DNA from: Mugil cephalus
Taxonomy: Eukaryota; Chordata; Actinopteri; Mugiliformes; Mugilidae
Assembly (NCBI RefSeq): GCF_022458985.1
Contig: NC_061786.1
Span: 18,544,974-18,608,973 of the forward strand
Reading direction: 5' to 3'
DNA: 64,000 nucleotides
How positions within the stretch are numbered: position 1 is the stretch's first letter; each line of letters opens with the position of its first letter. Positions 44,992-57,100 of this stretch are shown here, piece after piece. The position numbers and the translations under genes were made by a program. Below the pieces are notes generated by a model. It was not told the DNA's origin and made no database searches. It worked only from the letters and a program-made list of their open reading frames with translations.

Positions 44992-45391
44992 CCCGTTTCT
45001 GTGAATAATAGCATATCAAAAAATGATGTAAGTCAATGGTACAATTGGTTTTGGTGTAAAGCTGGTGCATGGATTCTTTTTATTTTTGTCCTTTTCATTT
45101 ACATGCATGAAGGAGACACAGTTATTATTACAAAATGGAACTGGTATAGCCTGGAAGCCAGTTCTTCTTCTGAGCACTCAAAACCTTTTCAAAAACTTGG
45201 TCTTGGATCGCTCTCTTGGGCAAAGATCTGCCGGGCCAATCTGCTTGGCATTGTGATGTAAAATTACATTTTGATTCTGAATTCTCTCATATACGCTGTC
45301 TGTATTTGCTTAAGTGACTTTTCAGCCTACATGAGTTCATAACAAGTTAAAATAAGCTCAGCAGAAGTTCACTGAAAGTTCATAGTAAGTG

Positions 45392-45666
45392 TGTTGTTAC
45401 GTTGCATTTTCTACATGCAGATGTGTTAAGTTGTCTCTTTTGACTTCGCTTGCACTTCCTCTTCAACTTCTCACCTCCTGCGAGGTGGAAAGTTCAGGGA
45501 AAGGACGCGGTCACGTGTTCCGTATAATCGTTATTTTAAGATGCTAATGCACTGCTATAAAAGAATGTGAATACGGAGAGGAGAGACGGAGCTGCTCTCC
45601 CCGGGGAAGAATAAACCTTGCTTCAAATATAGTACAACTGACTGGACAGCCATCATTTAAACAACA
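45392..45666 (+). mobile_element. Possible solo LTR
   Basis: The 275-bp stretch starts TGTTGT and ends ACAACA, has a TATA-like CTATAAAAG near 45555, and has AATAAA at 45610-45615 followed by CCTTGCTTC. That arrangement is typical of a retrotransposon long terminal repeat. No target-site duplication is evident and there is no internal or coding part, so the call is tentative. Confidence 0.35.
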
Positions 45667-46439
45667 CGTTATTGAGGAAAACAAAAATTGCTATCACGGC
45701 AGGATGAGCTAATCAAATATATTCTGGAATACCAGGGGCACACAGATATACAGCCTCCATGTGATGCTGTGGGCATCCAGCAGCAGCACTAGGCTACATC
45801 ATATTTAGTTCTGGAGCGATCAGAAGATGTCACATTATTGGAGCAACATTTTTCTGACTCAAACATTTTTCATAAACCCATTGATTTACATCCTTTGACG
45901 ACAAGCCCGGTTGGCCCTAACATAGTCCAGAACAAAACCACAACCATCTGTGATCTCAAAGCTGAAACATATACTAGTGCTGAAAGTGTTAAATTGAACA
46001 AAACTGAACATTATAGGTATTGGAGAGTGATACGCATTCACTTTAATCCCAAACATTTTGTTTCTTTTATCTTTTATTACTTATACTTTTAGAAAATTCT
46101 CTTGTTTCTGCTTTGTAATTCTTACTTATATTTATTTATTTATTTTATTTATGCACGTATGGAGGGTATGCAGTGACGTCACTGCCACCTGGGGCCACGC
46201 CCACCTGAGTGGCAAAAACATGGTGAAATGTAGCAGTAAATACAGCGAGAGATCAAATCAAAAAAATTGAGGTTAGTTTTAGATCATTTCAGTTCTGATA
46301 AATGTAGCTAAATAAAAGATGCTAACTCTAAGAGCTTCAGTGAGAAGTAACGTTAGCAATACAACACTGTAGCATCTGACCGGACGCTAAAAGCTAGAAC
46401 ACGTAACATCAGTGCTTTCCTCTCCCGGTTAGATAAAGG

Positions 46440-46625
46440 ATCGGTTTTAAGATTATTTTATTTGTTTTTTAGAGCCCTTAGGTCAGCTGACCAGATGGTC
46501 TGTTTTTACTGTCTTTTATTACTTTAATTGTTTGGTTTTTTTTACTGTTTTTTTTTGATTATCCCGTTAAGCACTTTGGTTATCGTTGGCTTTTTAAATG
46601 TGCTATTTAAATAAAAGTGACTCTG
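46440..46625 (+). repeat. Retroelement 3' tail-like sequence
   Basis: CCGTTAAGCACTTTGGTTATC, then AATGTGCTATTTAAATAAAAGTGAC, resembles the 3' ends of fish retroelements that mimic gene tails. No coding part is attached. Confidence 0.4.
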
Positions 46626-47832
46626 ACATTGACGAGGCGTGATTGCAAATATTACGTTTATTGTTTTACTGTTGGAACTGAAATAGTTACTGTCGGCCGT
46701 AACTACGCCATCTGACAGCCCTCCAGAGCGCAAGTTAAGAAGTAATTTACGGTATGACTTCATCAAAAAATACAGCATAAATTAATATTACCTCACACCA
46801 AATGTGAACCGCAACACCAGGTTTCTGTACCTTCTAATGCAGCGGTCAATTTACTTTTTTTTTCTTTGGGAGTCGGATATATCTATAAACTCGGTGTCCG
46901 TAACCATGGAGACTTCGCTGACTGTGACGTCATATGCGTATTTTATATGGTTAAAATGCCAAACTTTTACTTTACACACAGTCACATACAGTTTGTTTGG
47001 TCAGAATTTCTTTTGCTGTGTCTCTACAAGTGCATAAGGGGAAAAAACAAAACAAAAACAAAAACAAAAAACAATATTATATGACTAACAAAGATCACCA
47101 GATATTGAATTTAACTTCATTCCTACTTTGGGATTGTTCTAACCATCTTCCACAGATTGTACTTATGTGGTTCGGTATTAAATGTCCAGAGTGTTTGTCC
47201 CCTCATGCCTCTTCTTCTTATTTATTTTTTTTAAAGAACATCTCCAACCTTAACATCTCTGCATCTGTACCACTAAAATGAGCAACCCTGGTCTCTATGC
47301 ACACTAGACACCTGGGAGATATGAGTCCCCATCATCAAGCCTGGGTAAAAATCCAACAGACACTAAGAGAGTAAACAATAGCCCAATAATAATGAGTTAA
47401 GGACCTGATAAAGAAATAAAGTTGTACTAACCGCCTCATAATTTGCTGTGCTTGTAATAAATTATTCTTAACTGTGTTCTGAATGTACTTACTGTCGGCA
47501 TGCTGGTAAGAATGACATGAATGAACATGTTTAACCACTTAAAACTACAATAAATTATGTTATAAAAGCTGTCTGAAAATGCCAAACAAGGAACTTAAAG
47601 TGCTGCCATCTCTTTTGTTTTGAGTTTAACTCGAATTTAACATCAGGAAATCAGCTTCTGATTGATTGATTTCTTCAAAGCTGAGTTGCATGGATTGTTC
47701 GTTTGGTTGTTTATTGATACGTTCAACTCATCAACTAACATGAAATTCACAAAATAAAAATGATGAGACAATCAGAATTAGATTGACATCTCTTTCTATG
47801 GAAAACAGCGAAACACAGAAAGATCAGCTTAC

Positions 47833-47960
47833 CTTTTTCCGTTAACACAGATCAGAGAAGCATCACAGCAGTAATCAGAAGGACTCGTCTGTTCCCACAA
47901 AGGCCAGTGACACCCTGACGGAACTGTGGCTGCAGCAGCTCATAAGGAAATACAAAATTC
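47833..47960 (-). other. Candidate 5' untranslated exon of the adhesion GPCR
   Basis: On the minus strand GGAAAAAG is followed by a GTAAGC donor (47832-47831). A matching acceptor, TTCACAG, ends seven bases before the GPCR start codon (AG at 45000-44999). The upstream limit is a guess. The intervening 2.8 kb would be a 5' UTR intron holding the LTR-like and retroelement-tail repeats. Confidence 0.4.
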
Positions 47961-48243
47961 CCGGACTGAAGTCAGGCTTCTTTTTACAACTGTATTTCAG
48001 GGTTAACTGACAGCGCGACATGCAAAAGCACAAAGGCTGTTATGTTGTACTAATTTTACTTTCAAATGTGCATGCATGCCTGTTTGTATAGCAAAATGAT
48101 TTGGGTGGGGATACAGGTGTATCGTGACGTAAATCCACATATGAAATGGAAAACACATCAAGAACCAACAACCCAGAGGTTCAACCTAAATGAATAACCC
48201 TGTATGTAATCACTCTAGCTTACAAAATAATACTTTTAATATA

Positions 48244-48276
48244 CATTGATTGGCCATAACATCATGACCACTAAAG
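48244..48276. repeat. Fragment of family A (left end)
   Basis: TTGATTGGCCATAACATCATGACCACTA matches the left terminus of family A; nothing recognisable follows. Confidence 0.5.
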
Positions 48277-49229
48277 TGGAGTCAGTTATAGAAATTCTAT
48301 CCATCTTAGGCACATTTTTGTTGATATATTTCACACCCTATGTAGCTACAGATCTGGACAATGATAAAATACCCCTAGAGTCGGCGGGAGCAGGGGCCGA
48401 AGATGAATCCCCATTGACCAACACAGTTTTGGACTCTGGAGTGGACGTGAAAACGAGTAGGTAAAACTTGTTAGCGGAAACTAGTGGTTGAGGTGAAGAT
48501 GGAAAGAAGCAGCAGGTTTGTGTGTGTGGCTGGCGGAAAGTAACAACAGTAAAGGGCGTCAGAATCCATCAAGGGAGGAAAAAGTGCTTGGGAACACAGG
48601 GATACTGCATTGATAGCTACTTTTTAAGAAGTGTATGATATCAGTCGGTTGAAGTCCAATGGCAGGAACTAACCCATAGTTCGCAGGATATCAGCATCCC
48701 TGATGTAGAGGCAGATACTAGCACGGAGGCAGAACAAGAGTGCAGCCAGTCAAGGAGGGAGAAGATCAGTGGTCAGAAACCAAGGGTGAAGAGGCCAGGT
48801 GCAGCTGAAACTAGGTAGTCTGAGGACATAAGTATTGGTTTAAGTGTAGTTGCATGTCCCACCACTTCTTCTCATAACTTCTCAAAGCTATAGAAGATAA
48901 GAGCAGGCACAGAGTATGTTGTATTTTGTCATAATATACTCTGAACAGATGGGTCATTGACAAGATTCTTTGGCTGCACCAATGGTAGGTTTGTTTGGCG
49001 CATACCAACGACTGCTTTTCAGGGAGAAGTTGTTTTACCTTTTTTTCATATCAAAGTTTGCCTGAAGACAATGTTGGATAAAGTTGGACCAGAAGCTGAC
49101 AAGATAATGATCCTAAGCATGCTAACGAATCCACCAAAAAGAATAAATGACCTAACATACCTGTGTAACATAACACAGCAAAACATAGCTAATTTATTTA
49201 AGCAAAACTAAATAATTGACAGTTCCAGG

Positions 49230-49432
49230 CAGTGATAGGGGCGGGGCTTACTGTGTACAGGTGACTGTTGAGACAGCTCTTGCATCACTGAATGAGAGAT
49301 CATCTTCTGCCTCTATTAATCCCTTTACTAAAATATGGTGAATTCACATTAATGTGTCCAGAAAGAAATTAAAATTTGTGGGAGAAAACTATATATATAT
49401 ATATCAAAAATGTCTAATCAACCAAAGATTTT
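49230..49432. repeat. Interspersed repeat family C, partial copy
   Basis: GGGGCGGGGCTTACTGTG, GACTGTTGAGACAGC, CCTCTATTAATCCCTTTACTAAAATATG and AATGTCTAATCAACCAAAGATT match the second half of the 16797-17247 copy. Confidence 0.65.
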
Positions 49433-49717
49433 GTGCACCCCCGCAACTACTCATTCACAAGCCTGCAGGTGCAGTATATGACGCTACACACCTGAATACA
49501 CAAACCTAGCTTTTATGACAAACACATGAGCAGAGGGATAATTATGGCGTACAAAAGTCTGAGCTCGCAACAACGTTATCATTTGTTCCAAGTGTAATTT
49601 GACTAGAAACAAGCCGTCAAATTATACTGAGCACGTGGAGTATTATATTATAGTGGGTAAAAGTTCACACAGTCATAGACACGCTAATAAAGGTGACCTT
49701 ACCTTACCTTACGTTAT

Positions 49718-49922
49718 ACAGCGATCAGCCACATCATTAAAACCGCTGCCAGAAGTAAATAACATTGTCCATCTTGTGACAATCCAATGTTCTGCTGAGA
49801 AACTTTTGGATTTGTGTGGATGTTACTTAGTCATCCAACATGCAGCCTGTTACAGACACACACACACACACACAAACATGCTTTAGGGACATCTCAAAAC
49901 ACATGAAAAACAGCACAAGGTA
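49718..49922. repeat. Interspersed repeat family A, left-half copy
   Basis: Begins CGATCAGCCACATCATTAAAACC and contains GTCCATCTTGTGACAATCCA, TGTTCTGCTGAGAAAC and TGTGGATGTTACTTAG, then GAAAAACAGCACAAGGT. It is interrupted by a (CA)n run near 49857 and lacks the right half. Confidence 0.75.
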
Positions 49923-51110
49923 TAATGAATATATATATGAATATTGTAATAAAAAGTTCTAATTATTTCTGTTCTGTGTTAAACAAACAAACAAACAAAA
50001 AAACACTTCATGAGAACAAATTATGAATAAAATATTTAACAATCGTCGATATTATTAGGATTTAGAGTTTGCGTTTGAAAAAAAAATATATTTTACTTCT
50101 GTCACGTCACGAAACAAAAATGTCCTGTTCACCAGCTGCAGGTGCTAACAGGAAATTCAAACGTCAAACAGTCAAAGTACATATGCAAAGCATTTCTTTT
50201 TGCGCACAACAAAGAGGTCTTAATCCAAACAGGTGGATGCAGAAATATTATGATTCATAAATTATATTAACACGCATTGTCATGAGAGAGTCACGATTCA
50301 GATGTTTGACTGCAGTAGACGAAGCAGCAATATACAGTAATAGAGTAAAATTGTACCTAAAAGTATTTTGGGTATTATCAGCGCAAGTGTAAAAGTACTG
50401 ACGTCAGACACAAAACAAGCTCTTAAGGTTTTAAAGCACTTCAGTGAAGCAGTGGAGCTAATTGCACCTATTTATATACTGCTGGGTTATTTATTTACTG
50501 AAAAATGCTTCAATACCAAGAGCTAGATCTGACAAATTAATGTAGTAAATGGCAATACTGTCCTCTAAAATGAAGCAGAAATGTGAAGTAGTTTAAAATT
50601 AAAACACAAAGTGCAAAACTATCCTTGAAAAATTACACATTAAATGAAAATAAGACAACAAAACAAAACTTTAAAAAAAAAAAACTTTAATCGTTTACAG
50701 AGTTTTAGCTGCATTACAGTCGCCCATACATTCTTAACAAGTGTCAATATAATCTCACAGGATTGTTCGTGCATCTGCAGTAGTGCTAAAGTCAAGTAGA
50801 AAATAATGGTATAAAACATTTTTCTTCCTGGACAATCACTGATCCTCTTAAGGGTGTAGTGCAGTGTTATATAGAAACATCATAGCGGAAAAAAACAAAC
50901 AAATGATTGTGAATCACATCTAGACCGGATGACCGCTGGGTGCAATAATCAGGCAAGACTATCTCAGTCTTTTGTTGAAGAATCCGTTATCATGACCTCG
51001 CTTCAGCACCCGAGTTACACCCTTCCTCAAACACATACACATTTATTTTAAGTCCACGTACTTTGCTCAAGAATGATTTCCATAATTTCATCAAATCACT
51101 CAGTTTAACT

Positions 51111-54100
51111 TCACACCGCTGTTTCGTACTCAACAAAAGTTGTGCGAGCTCCAGGAAGGCAGCTGTCCGTCTCCCCCTGAGATGGTCCGTTCTGTTGCGG
51201 GAAAGCCTGTCCATTATTTTCTTTCTGCTCTGGAGAGGGTTGTTCTTGTGTTGGAATCTGTAAGAGTGAGTAAAAGGATTAACGTGGATGAACTTTTCAT
51301 GAGGGAGACTACGTACAAGTTTGTTCTGCATGCACACGTGTTAAATCCTGATGTTTGTGACAATGTTTATCATTCACAATGCTGGTTTAGCATGTTAGCA
51401 TGCTAACATTAGCCCAATGAATGTGCAGCAGGAAGCTTAGCTGAAGCTGATATATAATAAATAAATATTTGACGTGATAATTTTAGGAACTTTAGGAACA
51501 GGATGACCAGATTTATAACATTTTCCTTAAGGCATAGGTAAATCTTGGAATGATTAGACTTTTATACACATACATACATATATATATATATGCGTGTGTG
51601 TTAAAGAGATAAATGAAGTCAGAAGGCATCACCACTACCCTATTGTTGGGTGGGTCCTTGGGCTGAAAAATGTTATTTATTTACCTTTGGCTTTTCAATC
51701 AGCAGCCAGCACCAATCAAAACACAACAGGGAAACTCATAAACTCACTCATTCCAGAACTACTAAGGAATTATCTACTAATTCCTTAGTAGAGAGTCATG
51801 AAGGCTTGGTAGTGTCAGAAAATATAATCTGGGCCTGGGATAGTTTCTCCCTAGCGCTCAGTCACATATCTGCATCGCGGGTCTGAATATTTCTTTGTGT
51901 CCTGGACTTCACTCACCGTCTGTCCCAGAGAAGTCACACAGCAGAGCTTCTTTTTGAGCTGTTCAGGTAGAAAACAATACAACGGAAAGATAGTTCCCGG
52001 GGCCACATCTTCTTCCTTCATAGGGCCTAAATTAAAAAACAAACAAACATGTATTAAGAAAAGAGAAAGCAGCTGAATAAAAGCTCTGGATCAGAAACTT
52101 TAGATCTCATCTACCTGTGAGAAAGGTGATGATCAGTCCGACGAGAATAACCGTGAAGCAGTTGAATGCACTGTACCACATGTAGGACAGGGAATAAAAT
52201 CTCTTCAGTCCAGAGGGTCGGCTGGAGTGCAAAGAGACAACAAAGCTGTAAACTTGACACAAAAAAAAAAAATACAGGAGAACATGCTGTGCTGCCGCAG
52301 TGAGTTCATACCTCATAGTGACGTTGCTGAGCACAGTCTGAAAGGCACCGGTCGTGTTTACTCTACAGTCGGGGGGCAGCAGTGTCGTGCCGGAGCTAGG
52401 TGTGACGATGCTCCCGATGCCAATCCAGAAAGACACCGCCAGGCCTGAGGCCAGACCCACCAACGCTCCCTGGGAACCATCAGGAAACAGACAAAAAGGT
52501 CTAATTCTGGAGGATAACCTGACAGCTAACATCCGCACTAAGTCGACTTTTTATATATTAGCAATTTTTTATTTTTTTTTTAGGCTGGGAAGAAGGTTTG
52601 ATATACAAAAAAACATGTTTTACAATAAATCTGGATGAATAATATCAGAATTTGAAATGTATCACATTTGTTTTTAGCACAGCCGTATATAGCAGACCAA
52701 CTAGGGAACGGACCGTCTGAGCTGATTGGATCTCTGCTGGTCACGTGTTTCACGGGCGCCATGTTGGATACATCTAATCGATATTCACTCATAGAGAAGT
52801 GGCAATAACAGAGAATAAAGTTGGATCAGAGGCTAAAATATGCCACAGTAGGCTACTCAGTATGCAGCACGGGATCAGGAAAACACAGGGGAGACTCCCC
52901 CGTGTCCCCAGTGAACAAAAACGGAGAAAGTTATGGGAGCGGAAGATTAAAAGGAAGGACTGTATGTTAACTGGTTTTGCCCTATTATTTGAGGTAAATG
53001 TCAATTTCTCTCTTTTACGTTTGTTAAGATTTTATTTAGGAAAAACAAGTCATATCATAACACTTGATGTCAAAAACGCTCAACGCCGCTTTACAAATGA
53101 ATTATGATTGAAGTTAACCAAGCCTTATGCTAGCCTTATGCTAGCTAGTTATCTAGATTAAAGACAACTACGGTCATGTATACTGAAAACCTTGTTAGTG
53201 TGGCTAGGATACTAATGTTATAATGATAACACCAAATAACAGCTTGCTGAGTAATTATTAACGGTGATGGGTGAACACGGGAGACTGAGGAAAAGGTAAA
53301 CACAGCTCGATGACTGTTGAGGCGATTGGGCTACAAATCATTTTACAGCGTCATTTGACATATTCAAAGTAAGTACTTTAGACCCTGGGATACAGAAATG
53401 AGAGCCTTTTACATATTGAGAGGTGTTGGCGTTAAAATGTATAGGCGCGTTGTTGTAAAAAAAAAATAAGTGATTTATTTTAACATAGTGCATCCGCCCC
53501 ACAGGGTTACACTGTAGAGTCCTAGGTAGCAAACATGGCGCCCATGATTTGAGTAATTTTAATTAATTAGCGTGGTGCGGGGTAGAGAGAAAAGTCAGGT
53601 TGCAATTCACTCTTTATAAGAAGGTCTGACCTGAGAAAATTCAGTAATGACTTTCTTACTCACAGCCAAACATATTTTTAAATAGATGGAACATTCATCC
53701 TAAGTCATGAAATTATCCTGGAATTTTTCCTGGTATAATGCAAAAAAAAAAAAAAAAAAAAAGAGAGAGACCTCAACCTCTGTTCTGAGAGGATTCTCTA
53801 ATTACATTGGAAAAATGGAAACAGTCTTCTATTTTGTTTTACCACTTCGTCTACCTCTTGGTACACATTTCATTCTGAGAGATCATATTTCTCCCCTGAC
53901 ACAGACGATAACCAGGACTGACTGACAGAAATCTCCCTGACGAGGATGAACTTACGGTGGAGTTGGCGCAGGGGAAGAACATCCCGAGGCAAAACAGGCC
54001 GAGGATGGGACCGCCCACCAAGCCGAAGATTTTCAGAGCCACCTGGAGTTCAAGCAGATCAGCCAGTGAATATTCAGTGAGGAGCATCAGGTTCTTATTT

Positions 54101-57100
54101 GATCATGTAACATGCGGGTTTACCTGTAAAACCGAGTCGCCCATGAGGTGAGTGAGGTAGGCCATGGCCAGACACACCAGCCCGTAGGATACAGCTTATC
54201 AAAGAGAAACGAAACTTTTAAAACAAATATTGGTTTTTCAGCTGTGTATTGTAGAGTGCAGGATTTCAAGCTTACCTAAAGCTTTGGACAGCAACGTTGC
54301 TCTCGCCTCAGTCATGTTGGGGAAATGGGGTTTGATGAGGTCTTCCATAGTCACAGTAGCCAAAGAGTTAAAGGCGGAGGAGATGGTGCTGCACGGGACA
54401 AGCAAAAAAATATATATTATGTTCTTTAAAATACAACAAAATGTACAAAAGTTACACATTCATATCCATGATAACTTTACAGAGATAAGTGTATAGGGAG
54501 GGGACAGGCAGACTTTCCTTCAGCATAAGGACTGAAAAGCCAAAACTAATGCAGTTTAATTCAAAATACTCCTGCAATAAAGGAACAACTCAAAAAAACA
54601 TGAAATACAGCACAAGGTGTTGACCTGGCCTCCAAATGATCCACAGAGGCTCCTCCCCTCAACCCACACGTCCCAATAACAATGTTGCCAAACACCACAG
54701 GACACCCTGTCCATTCTCTGAAGAGTCACAGCGGTTTTGGATGCACAAAAGACACCTACACAATATAAGGTGGTGGTCATAATGTTATGTCGGATATATA
54801 CATAGACTGACATTTTGGAAAGTCCCATACCTGAGTGCAGCACTGAATAAACACGCGACAAACAGTCCAGGAAGTCCAGGCAGGCCTTGCAGCATGTCCA
54901 TCACAAAGTAGATCACCATCTAAGAAAGATAAACCGTAAACGTATTCCTGGAAAATTCTGTTTGATTTGCATTAAATTACTATTCACCAGAAATCATATA
55001 CAAATCATACATTGCACGACGCTACAGTAAAACAACATTTAGGTAATAAACATATTATGCAAACTTGATTTGTAGACACTAAAAACATCCCGCACATTCT
55101 GCATAAACCCTCCCGGTCATTGTTCTGAATGCAGAAGCCAGAGGATGCTGGAAAGCTTTAACCTGATTGGCAAGTAAAAAATTTAACATGGAAACAGCAA
55201 CTCACAGCGTCCCTTGAAATGCTGCCCAGCTGGTCGGAGAGGTCTTCTCCGCAGTAGCGTGCGAACATAACCAGCCCCATCACACAGCTCAGAGCCAGAG
55301 CGAGCTGCAGGGACGGAAACACCATATAGCAGGACCTGCAGAGGGACAACATGCCCAGAGGTCACTTGTCAGTTAAAATGTGGCATTTTGAATCAATATC
55401 AAAGGTTAACGAAGCCACTTGACCATTCATCAAGTGATGTGATGATGCTAACGTGTTCACTTTAGCAGTAATAATGTTTACCAAGCTTTTATTCAACGTT
55501 TAGCATGCTAACGTGTTCAGGTTATGAGCAGGCTAATGGAAAGCTTAACTCACAAACATAAAGTTTGACTTGGTGATGGCGCTATATGAAAAGTTACTGG
55601 AATAAAGTAGTTTTAGTTAGGAGTTTATTGTTACGTGCACAGTATAAAAACACGTTACCCTGAATAATGAAATTCTTCTTTTGCTGTCCAATGCCTTACA
55701 AATATAAAGGAGTTGCAAAAGACTGCTAGAAGGGCTCATTGGGGATTTGAACACAGGACCTCTGCCACCCTAATCATACCCCTAGACCAGGGGTCGTTTT
55801 TCAGGCCAAGCGCCTCCAAACTAATGGAGAGATGAAGCAGGGACCCCCTACCTACTATATGGGTTCTATATTAAACTCGACCTATTGCCATTTATAAATA
55901 TACATCATTATTATCATTTGGCCGTGTAAAATCAGTGGTTGTGTCACCTCCATTTATCCATTGACTTTGCAGATTTTGCAGATTTTAGTATATTCCTTCA
56001 AATTTTATATTGTCTTTTATTGTTTGTTTTTTTTGGTATATATTCTTTCCTAATTTTGCGCTGCTGTGACTAAGACATTTCCCATACGTGGGATAAATAA
56101 ATAAAGCCTTTTAAGATATTGCTTCTTGTAGCTGCTGTAACTGTTCTATACACCCAAACAAGAATTAAGAGATGAATTTATTCAACACGAGTGGACGATG
56201 TGTAATTAAGTCCTAAAGAGCCTGGTCTGTGTTTTTTTTAGAGATGTGTTCATGTTGATGTGTTTTTTCAATGACCAGTGTCGTTGACTCGTCTTGTGTA
56301 ATTTGTAATAATTGCGGGGTCCATCTCTGATCTTAATCCTGTGCGGATCGGCCGTGTCTAGAATTTGTAAAGTAAAGGTTACACACAGACGCCCTGTGCT
56401 AATACTAACCCAGTACGAAAAAGGGCATCTCTGTGATTGGTGTTTTCACCTTTTCAAGGTTTTCATTTGATTTGTGGCTTTTTTCTGCCTCTTGTCACCT
56501 GAGAATATATGAAGAATGTGCTTTAAATCAAAGTTTGGACAGGTGTTAGGGTACGAAGTTGAGATTATTCCTCTGGACCAGTAGTCTTATCGAATCATGT
56601 TTTATTTAAAAAAAAAATGATTTATGGTTAGAATTTGCAATGTAAATGAGCTGTCAAAAAGCACAACATGTAGCAAGTGCAGGAAGTACACAGAGACATG
56701 ACTATGGATAGTCAATTTGAGTAAAACTTTGTTTATCCCGTGCAAGTGCGGCACAGGAGGCATGGACGTCACATGACGACCCCGGGTAAAACTAATCCCG
56801 TGCAGACTGGGCTTTTATTCCTACAGACACGTCTTTCACTGATACATGCAGAGACGCGACTGTTCATATGGACTCTTCCACGATTCAGCGTATAATCTGA
56901 GTTTCATGCAGGTTTCAAAAATAACTTCTGGCAATAAATGATGGATAATTATGAGCCACAATTTTCATCCGGCTCCGATGTCTTGATCATGGTTCTGAAC
57001 CAGCAGGAAGTACGGTTCCAATGGAGACATTCAACTGTGCTCTAAATAATATGACTGTTTATTTGCATGCAGAGTGCAGAGCTGTGTTTGGACGTCCACG

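Larger units (their letters stand above)
47970..51050. other. Intergenic region between slc5a6 3' end and GPCR 5' end
   Basis: Apart from family A and C fragments, a short (TA) run near 49393 and AT-rich sequence, nothing recognisable is present. There is no convincing exon or RNA gene. Confidence 0.5.
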
